DNA of 64,000 bases from positions 16,269 to 80,268 of the forward strand of contig JAUQQR010000002.1 of assembly GCA_030549835.1 (NCBI GenBank), in the 5' to 3' direction. The stretch comes from Thermoproteota archaeon. Its GTDB lineage: Archaea > Thermoproteota > Thermoprotei_A > Sulfolobales > Acidilobaceae. The notes beneath the pieces are model-generated. The model did no database searches. It was not told the origin of the DNA and saw nothing but the letters and a program-made list of their open reading frames with translations. Below are positions 34,851 through 44,109 of this stretch, piece after piece; position 1 is the first letter of the stretch, and each line of letters begins with the position of its first letter. The position numbers were made by a program, and so were the translations under genes.

Positions 34851-34960
34851 TTTCCTCTATACTCAGAGAATGATATAAACTAATATAAATAGCTATAAAA
34901 CTCGAAATAGTTGCATTAAGCAATAAAGAATATAGCCTTCAATCAATAGAAAAATATTAT

Positions 34961-35038
34961 GGCCCCGCTAGTCTCACGTCACCAGAAGACTCTAAAATAG
35001 AGGATGAAGATGAAGGTCGAACGGTAAGGCGGGGCACA
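34961..35038 (+). ncRNA. Candidate H/ACA-like small RNA or hairpin upstream of xerA
   Basis: A GC-rich island in AT-rich surroundings: GCCCCGC (34962-34968) pairs perfectly with GCGGGGC (35029-35035), which is directly followed by ACA (35036-35038). Inside, CTCT/AGAG and ACC/GGT can pair with GA-rich bulges (ATGAAGATGAA) that could make a kink-turn. Length 78 nt fits a one-hairpin archaeal H/ACA guide. Inner helices are weak, and ATAGAGGATG..AAGA here is also complementary to TCTTCCATCCTCTAT at about 35077-35091, an alternative fold. The rest of the 506-bp gap 34660-35165 has no gene. Confidence 0.25.
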
Positions 35039-35165
35039 ATTATGTAATCTTGTCATATTAGATTCATGTCCTAGTCTTCCATCCTCTATGTCTTGGATGT
35101 TTCTGGGTATTATTTAGTTTTATTGTGGTTAATCTTAAGCGTATATAGTATTTTTAGGGTTTGCT

Positions 35166-36122
35166 TTGAGTAGAGCTATTATGCAGTCTTATACTATTGG
35201 TGAGGCTTTAGAAGCCTTTATCTCTAATCTTATGGCTCAGACTAGGAATCCTAGAACTATTAAATCTTATCATGTTGCTTTGAGGAATTTTACTAATTTT
35301 ATTGGTTTTGATAGGAGTGTTAGTAGTTTATCTATTGAGGATTATCTTAGGTGGGTTTCATATCTTAGATCTAATAGTAGTTTAAGTGATTCTACTATAC
35401 ACTACTATACAATCTTTGTTAGGAGGTTTCTTAGATGGCTTGGTGTCGATGGTGATATACCTGTTCCAGGATCTAAGAAGGGGTTTAGTGGTGCTCTATC
35501 CTGGAGTGATGTTGAGAAACTCCTAGCTGCTTCCAGAGATATTATAGACTTAGTCTCTATAGCTTTAATGGCTGAGTCTGGTCTAAGGGCTTCAGAACTC
35601 TTATCACTTAGAGTATCAGATATAGACTTAGTTAATGGAGTAGTTAGAGTTATAGGTAAGTATGGTAAGCAGAGGCTAGTAGTCTTAGGTCCAATATCTA
35701 GGACAGTAATAGCAGAGTATATAACGTTAGCAGGTAAAACGCCTAGAGATAAACTAATAGAAATATCATACCAAGCACTATATAAGAGGATTAAGAAATT
35801 AGCAGAAAGAGCAGGATTAGATACTAGCATAGTAAGACCACATATACTAAGACATACATTTGCTACAGAAGCATTAAGGAGAGGAATGAGCCTACCAATA
35901 CTACAAAAAATACTAGGCCATAGTGACCTAAAAGTTACACAACTATACCTACACCTAACAGCAGAAGATGTAAAAAGGGAATATGAGAAGATATTCGGAT
36001 TACAATACTACCAAACACCTAACATACAATACCAGTATAGGCCGTGGATTACAATACCGGGAGATATAGAAACAGCACACTTTACCACCTCAAGAAAGAA
36101 TCAAAGACACTTTAAAAAATAA
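35166..36122 (+). CDS. xerA: XerA tyrosine recombinase
   Basis: Site-specific recombinase that resolves chromosome dimers at dif. SAM-like N-terminal domain (about 8-95) and catalytic domain with Arg141 (GLRASELL), Lys165/168, His226 and Arg229 (HILRH), His252 and nucleophile Tyr261 (GHSDLKVTQLYLH). All catalytic residues are kept. 318 residues, longer than the roughly 285-300 of other XerA owing to a C-terminal tail. TTG start; ATG at codon 6 is an option. No dif-like site could be recognised by eye nearby. Confidence 0.92.
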   Translation: MSRAIMQSYTIGEALEAFISNLMAQTRNPRTIKSYHVALRNFTNFIGFDRSVSSLSIEDYLRWVSYLRSNSSLSDSTIHYYTIFVRRFLRWLGVDGDIPVPGSKKGFSGALSWSDVEKLLAASRDIIDLVSIALMAESGLRASELLSLRVSDIDLVNGVVRVIGKYGKQRLVVLGPISRTVIAEYITLAGKTPRDKLIEISYQALYKRIKKLAERAGLDTSIVRPHILRHTFATEALRRGMSLPILQKILGHSDLKVTQLYLHLTAEDVKREYEKIFGLQYYQTPNIQYQYRPWITIPGDIETAHFTTSRKNQRHFKK

Positions 36123-36153
36123 TCTACTCTACTATTCACTTTAAAGAATTTAT

Positions 36154-37356
36154 TTAGGTCAATTCTATGGCTATAGCAGCTGCTCCTCCAAGCCCATGAC
36201 ATATTGATGCTACTCCTCTCTCTCCCCTCCTAGTCTCTAGCACGTTTATTAGCTCTATCACTATTCTAGCACCACTTGCTCCTAGGGGGTGCCCCACTGC
36301 TATTGCTCCACCGTGAACATTTAGTCTATCATACGGTACTTCTAGAAGCTTATTCATCAGATAGTTGTTTACAGCGAATGCTTCATTATTCTCCCAGAAG
36401 TCTACTCTATCTATACTCCATCCTATCTTGCTTAGTAGCTTCTTAACGGCCACTATTGGTGCTACTGGGAATTCTACTGGGTCTACTGCAGCATACTCAT
36501 ACCCTATGATTCTAGCTTTTGGCTGTAGGTTTAGCTTTTTGACTGCTTCTCCTGATGCTAATAGTAGTGATGCTGCGCCATCACTTAGCTGACTTGATGT
36601 TGCTACTGTATGTGGCCCCTCTTTTGTGAATACTGGCGTTTGTGCTCTAACATCTTCTATTTTTATATCAAATCTCACACCTTCATCTTTATCTAGTATA
36701 ATCTTAGATCCTTGTGTGAACGACTCAACATACCTCCTCATAACTCCACTATTCCATGCTTGAGCTGCTCTCTTATGGCTTTCATAGCCAATCCAATCTA
36801 GTACTTCTCTTGGTGCTTCATACCTCCTAGCTGTTATATCAGCCTCTTCACCCATAATATAGCCTAGTAGTGGATCTATTAGTCCATCGTATACCATAGA
36901 ATCGTAGATTTGACCTTTACCCCTATCTAGTATGAAATGTCTAACACCCCACCTATACGTGCTAGGTAAGATTAGCGGGGAATTACTCATAGACTCCATA
37001 CCTCCAGCAATAACAATATCGTAGAAACCACTAGATATATGTAATGCTCCAACTATTATAGCAGCCATGCCACTAGCACAAACCATATCAACATTCATAG
37101 CATCAGTACTTAATGGAATACCTGCTTTAATAGCAGCCTGCCTAGCAGTATTCATACCAGTTCCAGCTCTAATAACATGACCCATAACTATGAAATCTAT
37201 AATTGTAGGCTCTAAACCAGTCCTCTCTAGAAGCTTCTTTATAGTAAAACTTGAGAGATCAACAGCACTATAATCTTTTAAACTCCTACCAAATCTCCCT
37301 ATAGGAGTTCTAATACCGTCAACTATATATACTTCCCTCAATACTAGCACTCCCAT
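36154..37356 (-). CDS. Thiolase (acetyl-CoA C-acetyltransferase type)
   Basis: Catalytic Cys93 (VCASGMAA), NVHGGAIAVGHPLGASG with the active His near 356, and a second Cys in SICHGLGG near 386. The usual E-x-NEAFA is ENNEAFA. 400 residues with a full double thiolase fold, so an active acetoacetyl-CoA thiolase/3-ketoacyl-CoA thiolase is likely. This is the bacterial-like class, not the DUF35-partnered archaeal mevalonate thiolase; the metabolic direction is not clear from context. ATG start. Confidence 0.9.
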   Translation of the reverse strand: MGVLVLREVYIVDGIRTPIGRFGRSLKDYSAVDLSSFTIKKLLERTGLEPTIIDFIVMGHVIRAGTGMNTARQAAIKAGIPLSTDAMNVDMVCASGMAAIIVGALHISSGFYDIVIAGGMESMSNSPLILPSTYRWGVRHFILDRGKGQIYDSMVYDGLIDPLLGYIMGEEADITARRYEAPREVLDWIGYESHKRAAQAWNSGVMRRYVESFTQGSKIILDKDEGVRFDIKIEDVRAQTPVFTKEGPHTVATSSQLSDGAASLLLASGEAVKKLNLQPKARIIGYEYAAVDPVEFPVAPIVAVKKLLSKIGWSIDRVDFWENNEAFAVNNYLMNKLLEVPYDRLNVHGGAIAVGHPLGASGARIVIELINVLETRRGERGVASICHGLGGAAAIAIELT

Positions 37357-37445
37357 CTTATAACATTAGCTTTTAATGTTAAAATAGTGTAGTATGAATT
37401 AGAATTAGGCAGTAGTCGAATAATGATTTAAATAATTAAAATATC

Positions 37446-38228
37446 CTAGATGTACACGTAGGATGGTATACTACTATTAATCTCTAATAAATCCTCTATT
37501 TTCTCATGGTCAATCTTCTCGTATCTCTCAATACTACCAATATCGTACCATATATCTTCATGTATATACGCCTTCACCTTCATCCCATTCCTTATCATAG
37601 CTGGTATTAAGTCGCCTGCAATATCAAAGCTAAAACCTAGATTACTATTCTCTAATACCTTCTTTAAACTTGAAATTTTTAATACTAAGACTCCAATATT
37701 AGCATTAAGGTTAAGATCAGGCTTCTCAACCATAGATAGTATATTCATATCTCTACCTATAGATACGACACCTACAGGAACCTTATAGTTAGAGGAGACA
37801 GCTATTGTTACATCAGATTCTGACATGTAATGTTTCTCTATGAGCTCGCCTAGCTTTATAGGAGCTATTATATCACCATACCATACTAATGCATCACTAT
37901 AACCATCTAGTAATCCTAGATCTAAAGCTCTCCTAAGAGCCCCTCCAGTATTAGAGTATGGGTGCTTATCAACAACAAACTTCATCTTAACATTAAACCT
38001 AGAACCATCACCAAAATAATTAGTAATCTGCCTCCACTTATAACCTACGAGTATAATTATATCACTTATACTCCACTTACGCATCCATAAAATTATAAAT
38101 TCTAGTATTGGCCTCTCACTCCTCCCTACAGGAATCATAGACTTAGGGATATAGTACGTGAGCGGCCTAAACCTCTTACCCTCACCGCCAGCCAATATTA
38201 CGCCTATAATACTCAATCTTAAGGACAC
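37446..38228 (-). CDS. Sugar-1-phosphate nucleotidyltransferase
   Basis: Signature GVILAGGEGKRFRPLT with lysine in YYIPKSMIPVG, then GDGSRF, YGDIIAP and VEKPDL, as in GlmU/RmlA/ManC-type enzymes that make NDP-sugars for glycosylation. 260 residues, a minimal catalytic domain without a left-handed helix. The exact sugar cannot be told. ATG start. Confidence 0.85.
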   Translation of the reverse strand: MSLRLSIIGVILAGGEGKRFRPLTYYIPKSMIPVGRSERPILEFIILWMRKWSISDIIILVGYKWRQITNYFGDGSRFNVKMKFVVDKHPYSNTGGALRRALDLGLLDGYSDALVWYGDIIAPIKLGELIEKHYMSESDVTIAVSSNYKVPVGVVSIGRDMNILSMVEKPDLNLNANIGVLVLKISSLKKVLENSNLGFSFDIAGDLIPAMIRNGMKVKAYIHEDIWYDIGSIERYEKIDHEKIEDLLEINSSIPSYVYI

Positions 38229-38274
38229 CTAATAATAAACTATGACTACTTCTATAAATATCTTGCACTTAAAT

Positions 38275-40953
38275 CTAGTCATCTATGAGGATAGCAGTGA
38301 AGTACTTGTAATCTTCTAGCTGGCTTACTATATTATCTATATTCTTACCCTTAAGTGTTAATACTATGAAACCCTTATCTAGAATCTTCTCTAGTCCATA
38401 GTAACTTATTAATGCTTTAAGCTTACTAAATCTCTCTCTACGAGCTCTAAGCGGCTTCTTAAATATTTCACTATACTTAGAAGCTATATTATCCCATGTC
38501 TCTAACATATCATAATATACTGTTAAACCCTTATAGCCTAGTATTTTCTCAATCCTAGCTATTATACGTGCTATCTTATCATAACAGTCTCCCCTACACT
38601 CTACTCTCTTACCTATAATGTCGTCGATTCTATCATCTGAGAATAGCCTCTCACTTTCTTCAAAATACTCTACTAGCCTACTCTTTAATATAGAGTCTTG
38701 ATTTAAGCCTGTTAAAGCCTCCTCTATTAGTTCTCTTAACTTCTCAAGCTTCAACTCTCTTAGCGTAAACTCTCTTATATGTTGCTTAAAGAGCTCATAC
38801 GGGAGTGTAGCTATCTTATCTATATCCCCTATAGTCTCTATAATCAGTAATCTACTATTATCTCCTACATTAACCCATGGACCTAAGCATCTGCTACTAG
38901 TAGATAGCAGTATCTTAGAGTCATATAGTATAGTTACTGGGTTATATATAGGATTATTGAAGCACGCCTTATAATGGATATTGCTATGCCCACTACTACT
39001 TAATACTATATAGTTAGATTCTCCTACCCTCATATAGTACTCGCCTTCAGGAGACTCTGATAGTCTAAGTGTGCCTCTAGATACTATATGATAATCTAGT
39101 AATCCAATACTCCTAAGTATCTCTAAAGCTCTAATAGCAAGCTTCTCTCTCTTAAAAACGCCTAGTGGTAATATAATATATCTATTATTATTATCTAAAT
39201 TATCTCTAATAGCTACTAAGGTGTTATATACTCTGAGAGTAAAGCTAGGCTTTAGGGGGTTTACTAGGCTGAGTTTTAAGTCTATATCGCTAGGGTTGTA
39301 GAGTATTGTTGCGTAGGCTTTACGTCCATCCCTCCCAGATCTACCTACTTCCTGGTATAGCTCTTCTATAGAGTCGCTAATAACATAGTGTACAGTCCAC
39401 CTAATATTAGGGATATCTATACCCATGCCGAAGGCTTTTGTTGATACTATTATAGCCTCTCTATGTAGCCTTCTAGCCATTATATCTTCAATACTCCTAC
39501 GCTCTCTATCACCTAGTCTACCATGGTATAATAATACTTTTACGTCTACTTTCCTCTCAATATACTCTCCTATAGTCTTAACGTTAGCCCACTTGGCTAT
39601 ATTACCTATAGCGTAGCTTGTAAAAATAACTCCAACCCAAGGCTCTCCCAGGCTTCTACAATACTCTACCCTAGATTTAACAATATCAGCTAGTATCTCA
39701 AGCCTCTTATATCCTTGCGGAGAAGCTATTATATTAAACTCTATATTATCTCTTATAGGACTAGACTTTAATACTATAGGCTTCTCAGGCTTAAACTCTC
39801 TAGGTAAGCTGTAGCTATCAATGTCTACGCTATTGATTTCAATGATTAGCGGCTCGCTACTGTGGCCGAGGATTCTAGATATATCAGTTAAGCCTCTCTT
39901 AGATACTGTAGCTGTAAGAGCGAGTATTGGTGGTTTAAAGTTATTGGCTCTAATTGATGCTAATACTTTAGCCATATAAGCATATGCAGGTCTAAATGTA
40001 TAGCCCCATTCTAGAATAGTGTGAACCTCATCTAGGACTATAAGAGATGGCTGATTATAGCTTATAAACTCTCTAATAGCAGGGTCTAGGAATCTCTCAG
40101 GCGATATATAGAGTAGATCGGCAAACCCCCTCCTAATACTCTCTAAAACCTCATCCCTAGCCTTAATGGGGACTGTAGAGTCTATATAGTAAGCTTTAAG
40201 CCCTAACCTCTCAGCTTTAAAGACATGCTCCCTCATAAGAGCTCTTAGAGGAGAAACAACTAGAGTATAGGAGCCTAGCCCATTTAATGCGGTAATCCTA
40301 GAAGCAACCTGAAATATACTAGACTTACCTGAGCCTGTAGGCATGACTACCATTAGTGTTCCCCCACGATTAAGAATAGCTGGGAGGAGCTTGAAGGCTA
40401 AAACCTGACCCTTACTAGGCTTAAAACCCCTATATACTAGTGTGAACCCCTCAATTAACTCTCTACTAAGCAGATCCTCACTTAAGTCAGCATAGCTATA
40501 GGTAGGAGAGACTTTAAGCCTAAAATACTCACTAATGTAGCTAGTTAAAGCTCTAGAAATAATAACACCACCATACCTACAAGTAATATTAGATACTAGA
40601 TTAGTAAGATCACTCAGGCTACTACCACGTGTTCTTAAGTAAACCTCAGGATAAACCAGAATAACGCCACCCCTAATAGTCTCAACTTTTAAATCATCAT
40701 AGCTCAAAACCTCTATGCCCTCATTCGAGACTACTTCACTAATAAAAGATCTTAAAGTAAAACCGGGAACAATAATAGTGCGGTAACCACTCTTAGCATA
40801 GAATAGTATAAGCGAAGCTAGCACATGAAGACTAATAGGAGAGTCGACAATAAATAACTGAGAACCTCCACAATTAATCTTCCTAATAGGTATCTCAAAG
40901 CTAGATCTAAATCCTAAAAATCTATCAAAAAATCCCGGCAAGCCCGAGAGCAC
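38275..40953 (-). CDS. RecQ-like superfamily 2 helicase with extra N- and C-terminal domains
   Basis: Helicase core at about 190-560: P-loop MPTGSGKSS, VVSPLRALM, VLDEVHTILEWG (DEVH box), ALTATVSK, VSTKAFGMGIDIPNI and YQEVGRSGRDG (motif VI), the RecQ pattern. About 190 residues precede the core, a winged-helix-like part follows (KREKLAIRALEILRSIGLL) and some 250 C-terminal residues are of unknown fold with a CRGDC pair. 892 residues, long for a RecQ. ATG start. Upstream 40954-41236 carries no gene but the promoter of AMMECR1. Confidence 0.85.
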   Translation of the reverse strand: MLSGLPGFFDRFLGFRSSFEIPIRKINCGGSQLFIVDSPISLHVLASLILFYAKSGYRTIIVPGFTLRSFISEVVSNEGIEVLSYDDLKVETIRGGVILVYPEVYLRTRGSSLSDLTNLVSNITCRYGGVIISRALTSYISEYFRLKVSPTYSYADLSEDLLSRELIEGFTLVYRGFKPSKGQVLAFKLLPAILNRGGTLMVVMPTGSGKSSIFQVASRITALNGLGSYTLVVSPLRALMREHVFKAERLGLKAYYIDSTVPIKARDEVLESIRRGFADLLYISPERFLDPAIREFISYNQPSLIVLDEVHTILEWGYTFRPAYAYMAKVLASIRANNFKPPILALTATVSKRGLTDISRILGHSSEPLIIEINSVDIDSYSLPREFKPEKPIVLKSSPIRDNIEFNIIASPQGYKRLEILADIVKSRVEYCRSLGEPWVGVIFTSYAIGNIAKWANVKTIGEYIERKVDVKVLLYHGRLGDRERRSIEDIMARRLHREAIIVSTKAFGMGIDIPNIRWTVHYVISDSIEELYQEVGRSGRDGRKAYATILYNPSDIDLKLSLVNPLKPSFTLRVYNTLVAIRDNLDNNNRYIILPLGVFKREKLAIRALEILRSIGLLDYHIVSRGTLRLSESPEGEYYMRVGESNYIVLSSSGHSNIHYKACFNNPIYNPVTILYDSKILLSTSSRCLGPWVNVGDNSRLLIIETIGDIDKIATLPYELFKQHIREFTLRELKLEKLRELIEEALTGLNQDSILKSRLVEYFEESERLFSDDRIDDIIGKRVECRGDCYDKIARIIARIEKILGYKGLTVYYDMLETWDNIASKYSEIFKKPLRARRERFSKLKALISYYGLEKILDKGFIVLTLKGKNIDNIVSQLEDYKYFTAILIDD

Positions 40954-41236
40954 CCAATTATAATCTAGAAGGGGGAGGGGGGAGACTAAACGCTCAGCTT
41001 ACAAGCTATCAAAAAATTAAGTATATCCATCCCTAGTAGTATATAAAATCCTAGGATGGGAAACGGAATCAAGAAATATCCTAGATTTTCAAGCTATAGT
41101 TACTTAGAGCTTAAACTGGTAAGAGTACAGCTTAGCACACTTTCTAAGGTGAATAGATAGTTGAGAGGATAGTTTCTAGAGGATGGAAGGAATATTAAGA
41201 TATTTTATAAAGTGAATTATAGGGGAGGATGGTATT

Positions 41237-41944
41237 TTGCCTAGGCCTGATAAGGTGCTTGATATTTCAGTAGTTAATTTAGATTTAGCTAGGACTCTTA
41301 TCGGGTTAGCTAGGAGTGCTATTAAGCATTTCCTTAGTGGTAGTATGAGGATGTTTGATATTCCGAAGGATGTTAGGGAGAGGTTTCCTGAAGTTGATTA
41401 TTATGCTTCAGTATTTGTTACATTAGAGAAGATCAGTATTAGAGAGGGTGTGAGAGGTAGAGAGCTTAGGGGTTGTATTGGCTTTGTTGAGCCAATATAT
41501 CCTCTAGGTGTTGCTACTATTGAGTCTGCTATATCATCAGCATTTAATGATCCTAGATTCCCACCTCTTAGATCTAGAGAGCTTAGCGAGATAGTGATAA
41601 CATTAACTATACTTAATGGTATGATTGATGTTAAGAGCCTAGATGAGATTATTATTGGGAGAGATGGGTTATATATTGAGAGAGTCTACTATAGGAGACT
41701 ATTTACTGGAATACTACTACCAGAGGTTCCAGTCGAGTACTGCTGGGATATTGAAACTTTCGCTAATATGACATGTAGAAAAGCTGGACTAGAAGATAAC
41801 TGCTGGAAAGAGCCTAGAACAAAACTATACAGGATACCTGGAAGGACATTTAAAGAAGTTGAGCCTGAGGGTGAAGTTATAGAAGTAGACTTAACTAAAG
41901 AATATAAAGAACACTGTAAAACATATAACGCTAGCCAGGAATAG
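41237..41944 (+). CDS. AMMECR1 family protein
   Basis: Family motif LRGCIGF at about 77-83, with SAFNDPRFPPL and VTLTILNGM around it; 235 residues. The conserved LRGCIG strand suggests a small-molecule or nucleic-acid enzyme, but its activity is unknown. TTG start with AGGGGAGGATGG upstream. Its 3' end touches the broken alaX gene on the other strand. Confidence 0.88.
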   Translation: MPRPDKVLDISVVNLDLARTLIGLARSAIKHFLSGSMRMFDIPKDVRERFPEVDYYASVFVTLEKISIREGVRGRELRGCIGFVEPIYPLGVATIESAISSAFNDPRFPPLRSRELSEIVITLTILNGMIDVKSLDEIIIGRDGLYIERVYYRRLFTGILLPEVPVEYCWDIETFANMTCRKAGLEDNCWKEPRTKLYRIPGRTFKEVEPEGEVIEVDLTKEYKEHCKTYNASQE

Positions 41945-41949
41945 AAGAT

Positions 41950-42764
41950 AATGGTGATGAGAGTAGTCTGCTATGAGCATAAGCTATGATTAAGTCTCCG
42001 ATCACTGAATAAACACTAACACTACCTTTAAGTTCTTCGAGTGTATAGTATATTCTCTTCTTCCTCTTACCTCTATTCTCTACGTCTTAACAATATTATC
42101 CTCCCAATTTCACACATATTCTTAACGTGGGGTCCTCCATCAGCTTTTATATCTATACCTGGTATCTCTACTATTCTAAGCTTATCTATATCTGGTGGTA
42201 TTTTATCTGCTAGTTTTACTATACCTGGTATCTCTAATGCCTTACTCTTATCTAACCAGTATACCTTTACATCTATACACTTAGCTATAATCTCATTACA
42301 CTCTACTACTGCTTCCTCGAAAGCCTTCCTTCTTCAACTACAATATCGAAGTCGTCTCTAGAATAATCTGGTGTTATATGGCCTCCAGTAACTAGAGCAT
42401 TATAATTCTTATATAGGATAGATGCTATAATATGTGCTGCTGTAGGAAGCCCCATCATATTATATCTACGAGTCCAATCAATAAAGCCTATAACCTCATC
42501 TCCAACCTTAAAGTATGCTAGAGAATCAACTATATGGCCAACATATTCACCTATAATCTCAGCTCTTAAAACATTAACTCTAATACCCCTAACCTCAAAG
42601 TAGCCAGTATCAGCATCTAAGCCACCATAAGGAGTAGGATGAAAAGCTGTAGATTCTAAAATAATAGCATCTCTTACAACATCAATAACAGTAGACTTAA
42701 AAGACTTTAAATAGCTATCCTCCCGAAATAAAAGCCTAGTCTTTAACCCTAAACCTACGAAATC
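41950..42764 (-). pseudogene. alaX: Broken alaX (alanyl-tRNA editing protein)
   Basis: Minus-strand reading gives an AlaX: LFREDSYLKSFKSTVID, ESTAFHPTPYGGLDADTG, FIDWTRRYNMMGLPTAAHII and TGGH, then after a frameshift near 42327 KAFEEAVVECNEIIAK to GGPHVKNMCEIGRIILLR, and after a second near 42080 KRIYYTLEELKGSV. No ATG/GTG/TTG opens the first segment, and the HTAAH zinc motif is LPTAAH. So start, frame and one metal ligand are lost. It once removed mis-charged Ser/Gly from tRNA-Ala. The frame on the opposite strand at 42.04-42.36 kb is a shadow. Confidence 0.8.
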
Positions 42765-42834
42765 TTACATGCTATCATTAAAGCTATGCCTTAAAACTTT
42801 ATCCACCTAATATTCTATTAAAAAGCTTATGATG

Positions 42835-42929
42835 TGGAGCCGCCGGCGGGATTTGAACCCGCGACCACCGGCTTACAAGGCCGGCGCTTTTGGCCCGCGC
42901 AGGCGGTCTACCAGCTGAGCTACGGCGGC
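42835..42929 (-). tRNA. tRNA-Thr (anticodon TGT) with 19-nt intron in the D arm
   Basis: Minus strand: acceptor GCCGCCG pairs with CGGCGGC, D stem GCTC, anticodon stem GCCGG around CTTGTAA (anticodon TGT), T arm GCGGG-TTCAAAT-CCCGC, discriminator T and encoded CCA. After AGCTGGTAGA an insert CCGCCTGCGCGGGCCAAAA of 19 nt interrupts the D stem; without it GAGC pairs with GCTC and the tRNA is a normal 76 nt. The intron thus lies near position 23/24, a non-canonical site known in Crenarchaea, and must be cut by the heteromeric splicing endonuclease. Confidence 0.93.
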
Positions 42930-42977
42930 TTCCATCTATTATATTGATAGTGTTGGGATTAAAAGCTTTATTGATTG

Positions 42978-43751
42978 TTAGCTTTTAAACTCTATGTTCT
43001 CTAATTTGATTTCTATTGTTTTTATTTCACCTCTTAGTACTATGTTTATTGTTAGTTCTCCGGCTGTCACGATTCCTCTTATATTAGCTATTTTGGCGTG
43101 TACTTCTACACTATACCATTTGAGTGTTTGGGTTAATATATTGTAGAGCGGCTGTATTAGTATCTCTACTCCTCTATATGTTTCTCCTCCTAGATTTATG
43201 GTTGTGAATAAGTACTGTATATTTTGTGGCCTATACTGGGCTCTAGGGTTGTATAGTGATTCCCAGTCTATTAGTGTAGCATTACCTATATAGTGTAGAG
43301 CGTAGAGTGGGGCTATCCCTGGGAAGGGCTCTACACCTATTACGTTACCTCCCTGGTCTTGTATGAATCTAATATTTGTAGCAAATGCTTCCCCATATTC
43401 TCTAGGATTTAGTAGTGTCGTATTATATTGAGGTTTTAATATTCTAATTAGGACTAGGTTCTTCGTATAGTTGAATGTATACTCAACTATGGAGCCGTTA
43501 GAATACGTTAATCTTATAAACCCAGATCTTACGGTGGGATTATTACTTACTTCAACTACGTAGATCTCACCATTAAACGTCATAGTATACGATATTTTAG
43601 TCACCTTATCTAGAATATCCCCTATACTAGGCTTCTCTGCTAATCCTCTTAATGGACTTATATATGAGTGGTAAATCCAGAGCCCACTTATGGCTGATAA
43701 TAGTGTTAATATAAACATAGATACTACTATTATCCTAATTATAGATACCAT
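42978..43751 (-). CDS. Membrane-anchored exported protein of unknown function
   Basis: 257 residues: signal anchor at about 5-27 (IIVVSMFILTLLSAISGLWIY), the rest a soluble beta-rich ectodomain with N-glycosylation sequons (YNTT, NATL, NYTK). No cysteine cluster or enzyme motif. ATG start at 43751, back to back with the zinc-ribbon gene. I do not recognise the family. Confidence 0.6.
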   Translation of the reverse strand: MVSIIRIIVVSMFILTLLSAISGLWIYHSYISPLRGLAEKPSIGDILDKVTKISYTMTFNGEIYVVEVSNNPTVRSGFIRLTYSNGSIVEYTFNYTKNLVLIRILKPQYNTTLLNPREYGEAFATNIRFIQDQGGNVIGVEPFPGIAPLYALHYIGNATLIDWESLYNPRAQYRPQNIQYLFTTINLGGETYRGVEILIQPLYNILTQTLKWYSVEVHAKIANIRGIVTAGELTINIVLRGEIKTIEIKLENIEFKS

Positions 43752-43785
43752 GACTATAGACCCTCCAAGACTTAGACATGTAATT

Positions 43786-43800
43786 GAGACTCTTATAAGC
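43786..43800 (+). promoter_or_regulatory. TATA box for the zinc-ribbon gene
   Basis: ACTCTTATAAGCTTAAAT is a strong archaeal TATA/BRE match. Start of transcription would fall at about 43820, at the ATG of 43822, so a leaderless message is likely. This decides against longer start codons at 43690 and 43750, which overlap the divergent neighbour. Confidence 0.5.
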
Positions 43801-43821
43801 TTAAATACTCTAGCCTCTAAT

Positions 43822-44100
43822 ATGACCTTGATGGTGAAGTTATTGACTATAGGGTTAGCTAAAGGTATAAATGCGATGGGTCACCTAGGATGGGTTAGTG
43901 TTAGATGTAGGATATGCGCTACATGGCTAGATACTACGGGAGGTGTAGGTAAGACTAAGAAGACACTAACATACATGTGCCCTAGGTGTGCACAGCTATA
44001 TCAAGCATACTTCTGTCATGCATGTGCTAGGAAGGTTAAATACACATGTCCATACTGTAAAGGACCCCTAACACTACTAACACCAATAGTTGAGACATAG
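43822..44100 (+). CDS. Zinc-ribbon protein with four CxxC pairs
   Basis: About 92 residues with CRIC, CPRC, CHAC and CPYC pairs, enough for two zinc ribbons. Between them is WLDTTGGVGKTKKTLTYM. ATG 43822 is chosen from the TATA box; ATG 43831 and ATG 43873 are alternatives. Function unknown; likely nucleic-acid binding or a maturation factor. Followed after 9 bp by a small hypothetical gene and then dph6, probably one operon. Confidence 0.6.
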   Translation: MTLMVKLLTIGLAKGINAMGHLGWVSVRCRICATWLDTTGGVGKTKKTLTYMCPRCAQLYQAYFCHACARKVKYTCPYCKGPLTLLTPIVET

Positions 44101-44109
44101 GATTAAGCA

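Noticed and set aside
34660..35165. dif site for XerA
   Set aside because: No 28-bp pseudo-palindrome with two 11-bp arms like known archaeal dif sites could be found by eye.
42041..42361. Plus-strand 106-codon frame
   Set aside because: Antisense to the alaX pseudogene, whose protein sequence is conserved on the other strand.
43690..43821. Upstream start for the zinc-ribbon gene
   Set aside because: Would overlap the divergent gene's coding region and its promoter; the TATA box at 43786-43800 points to a start near 43822.
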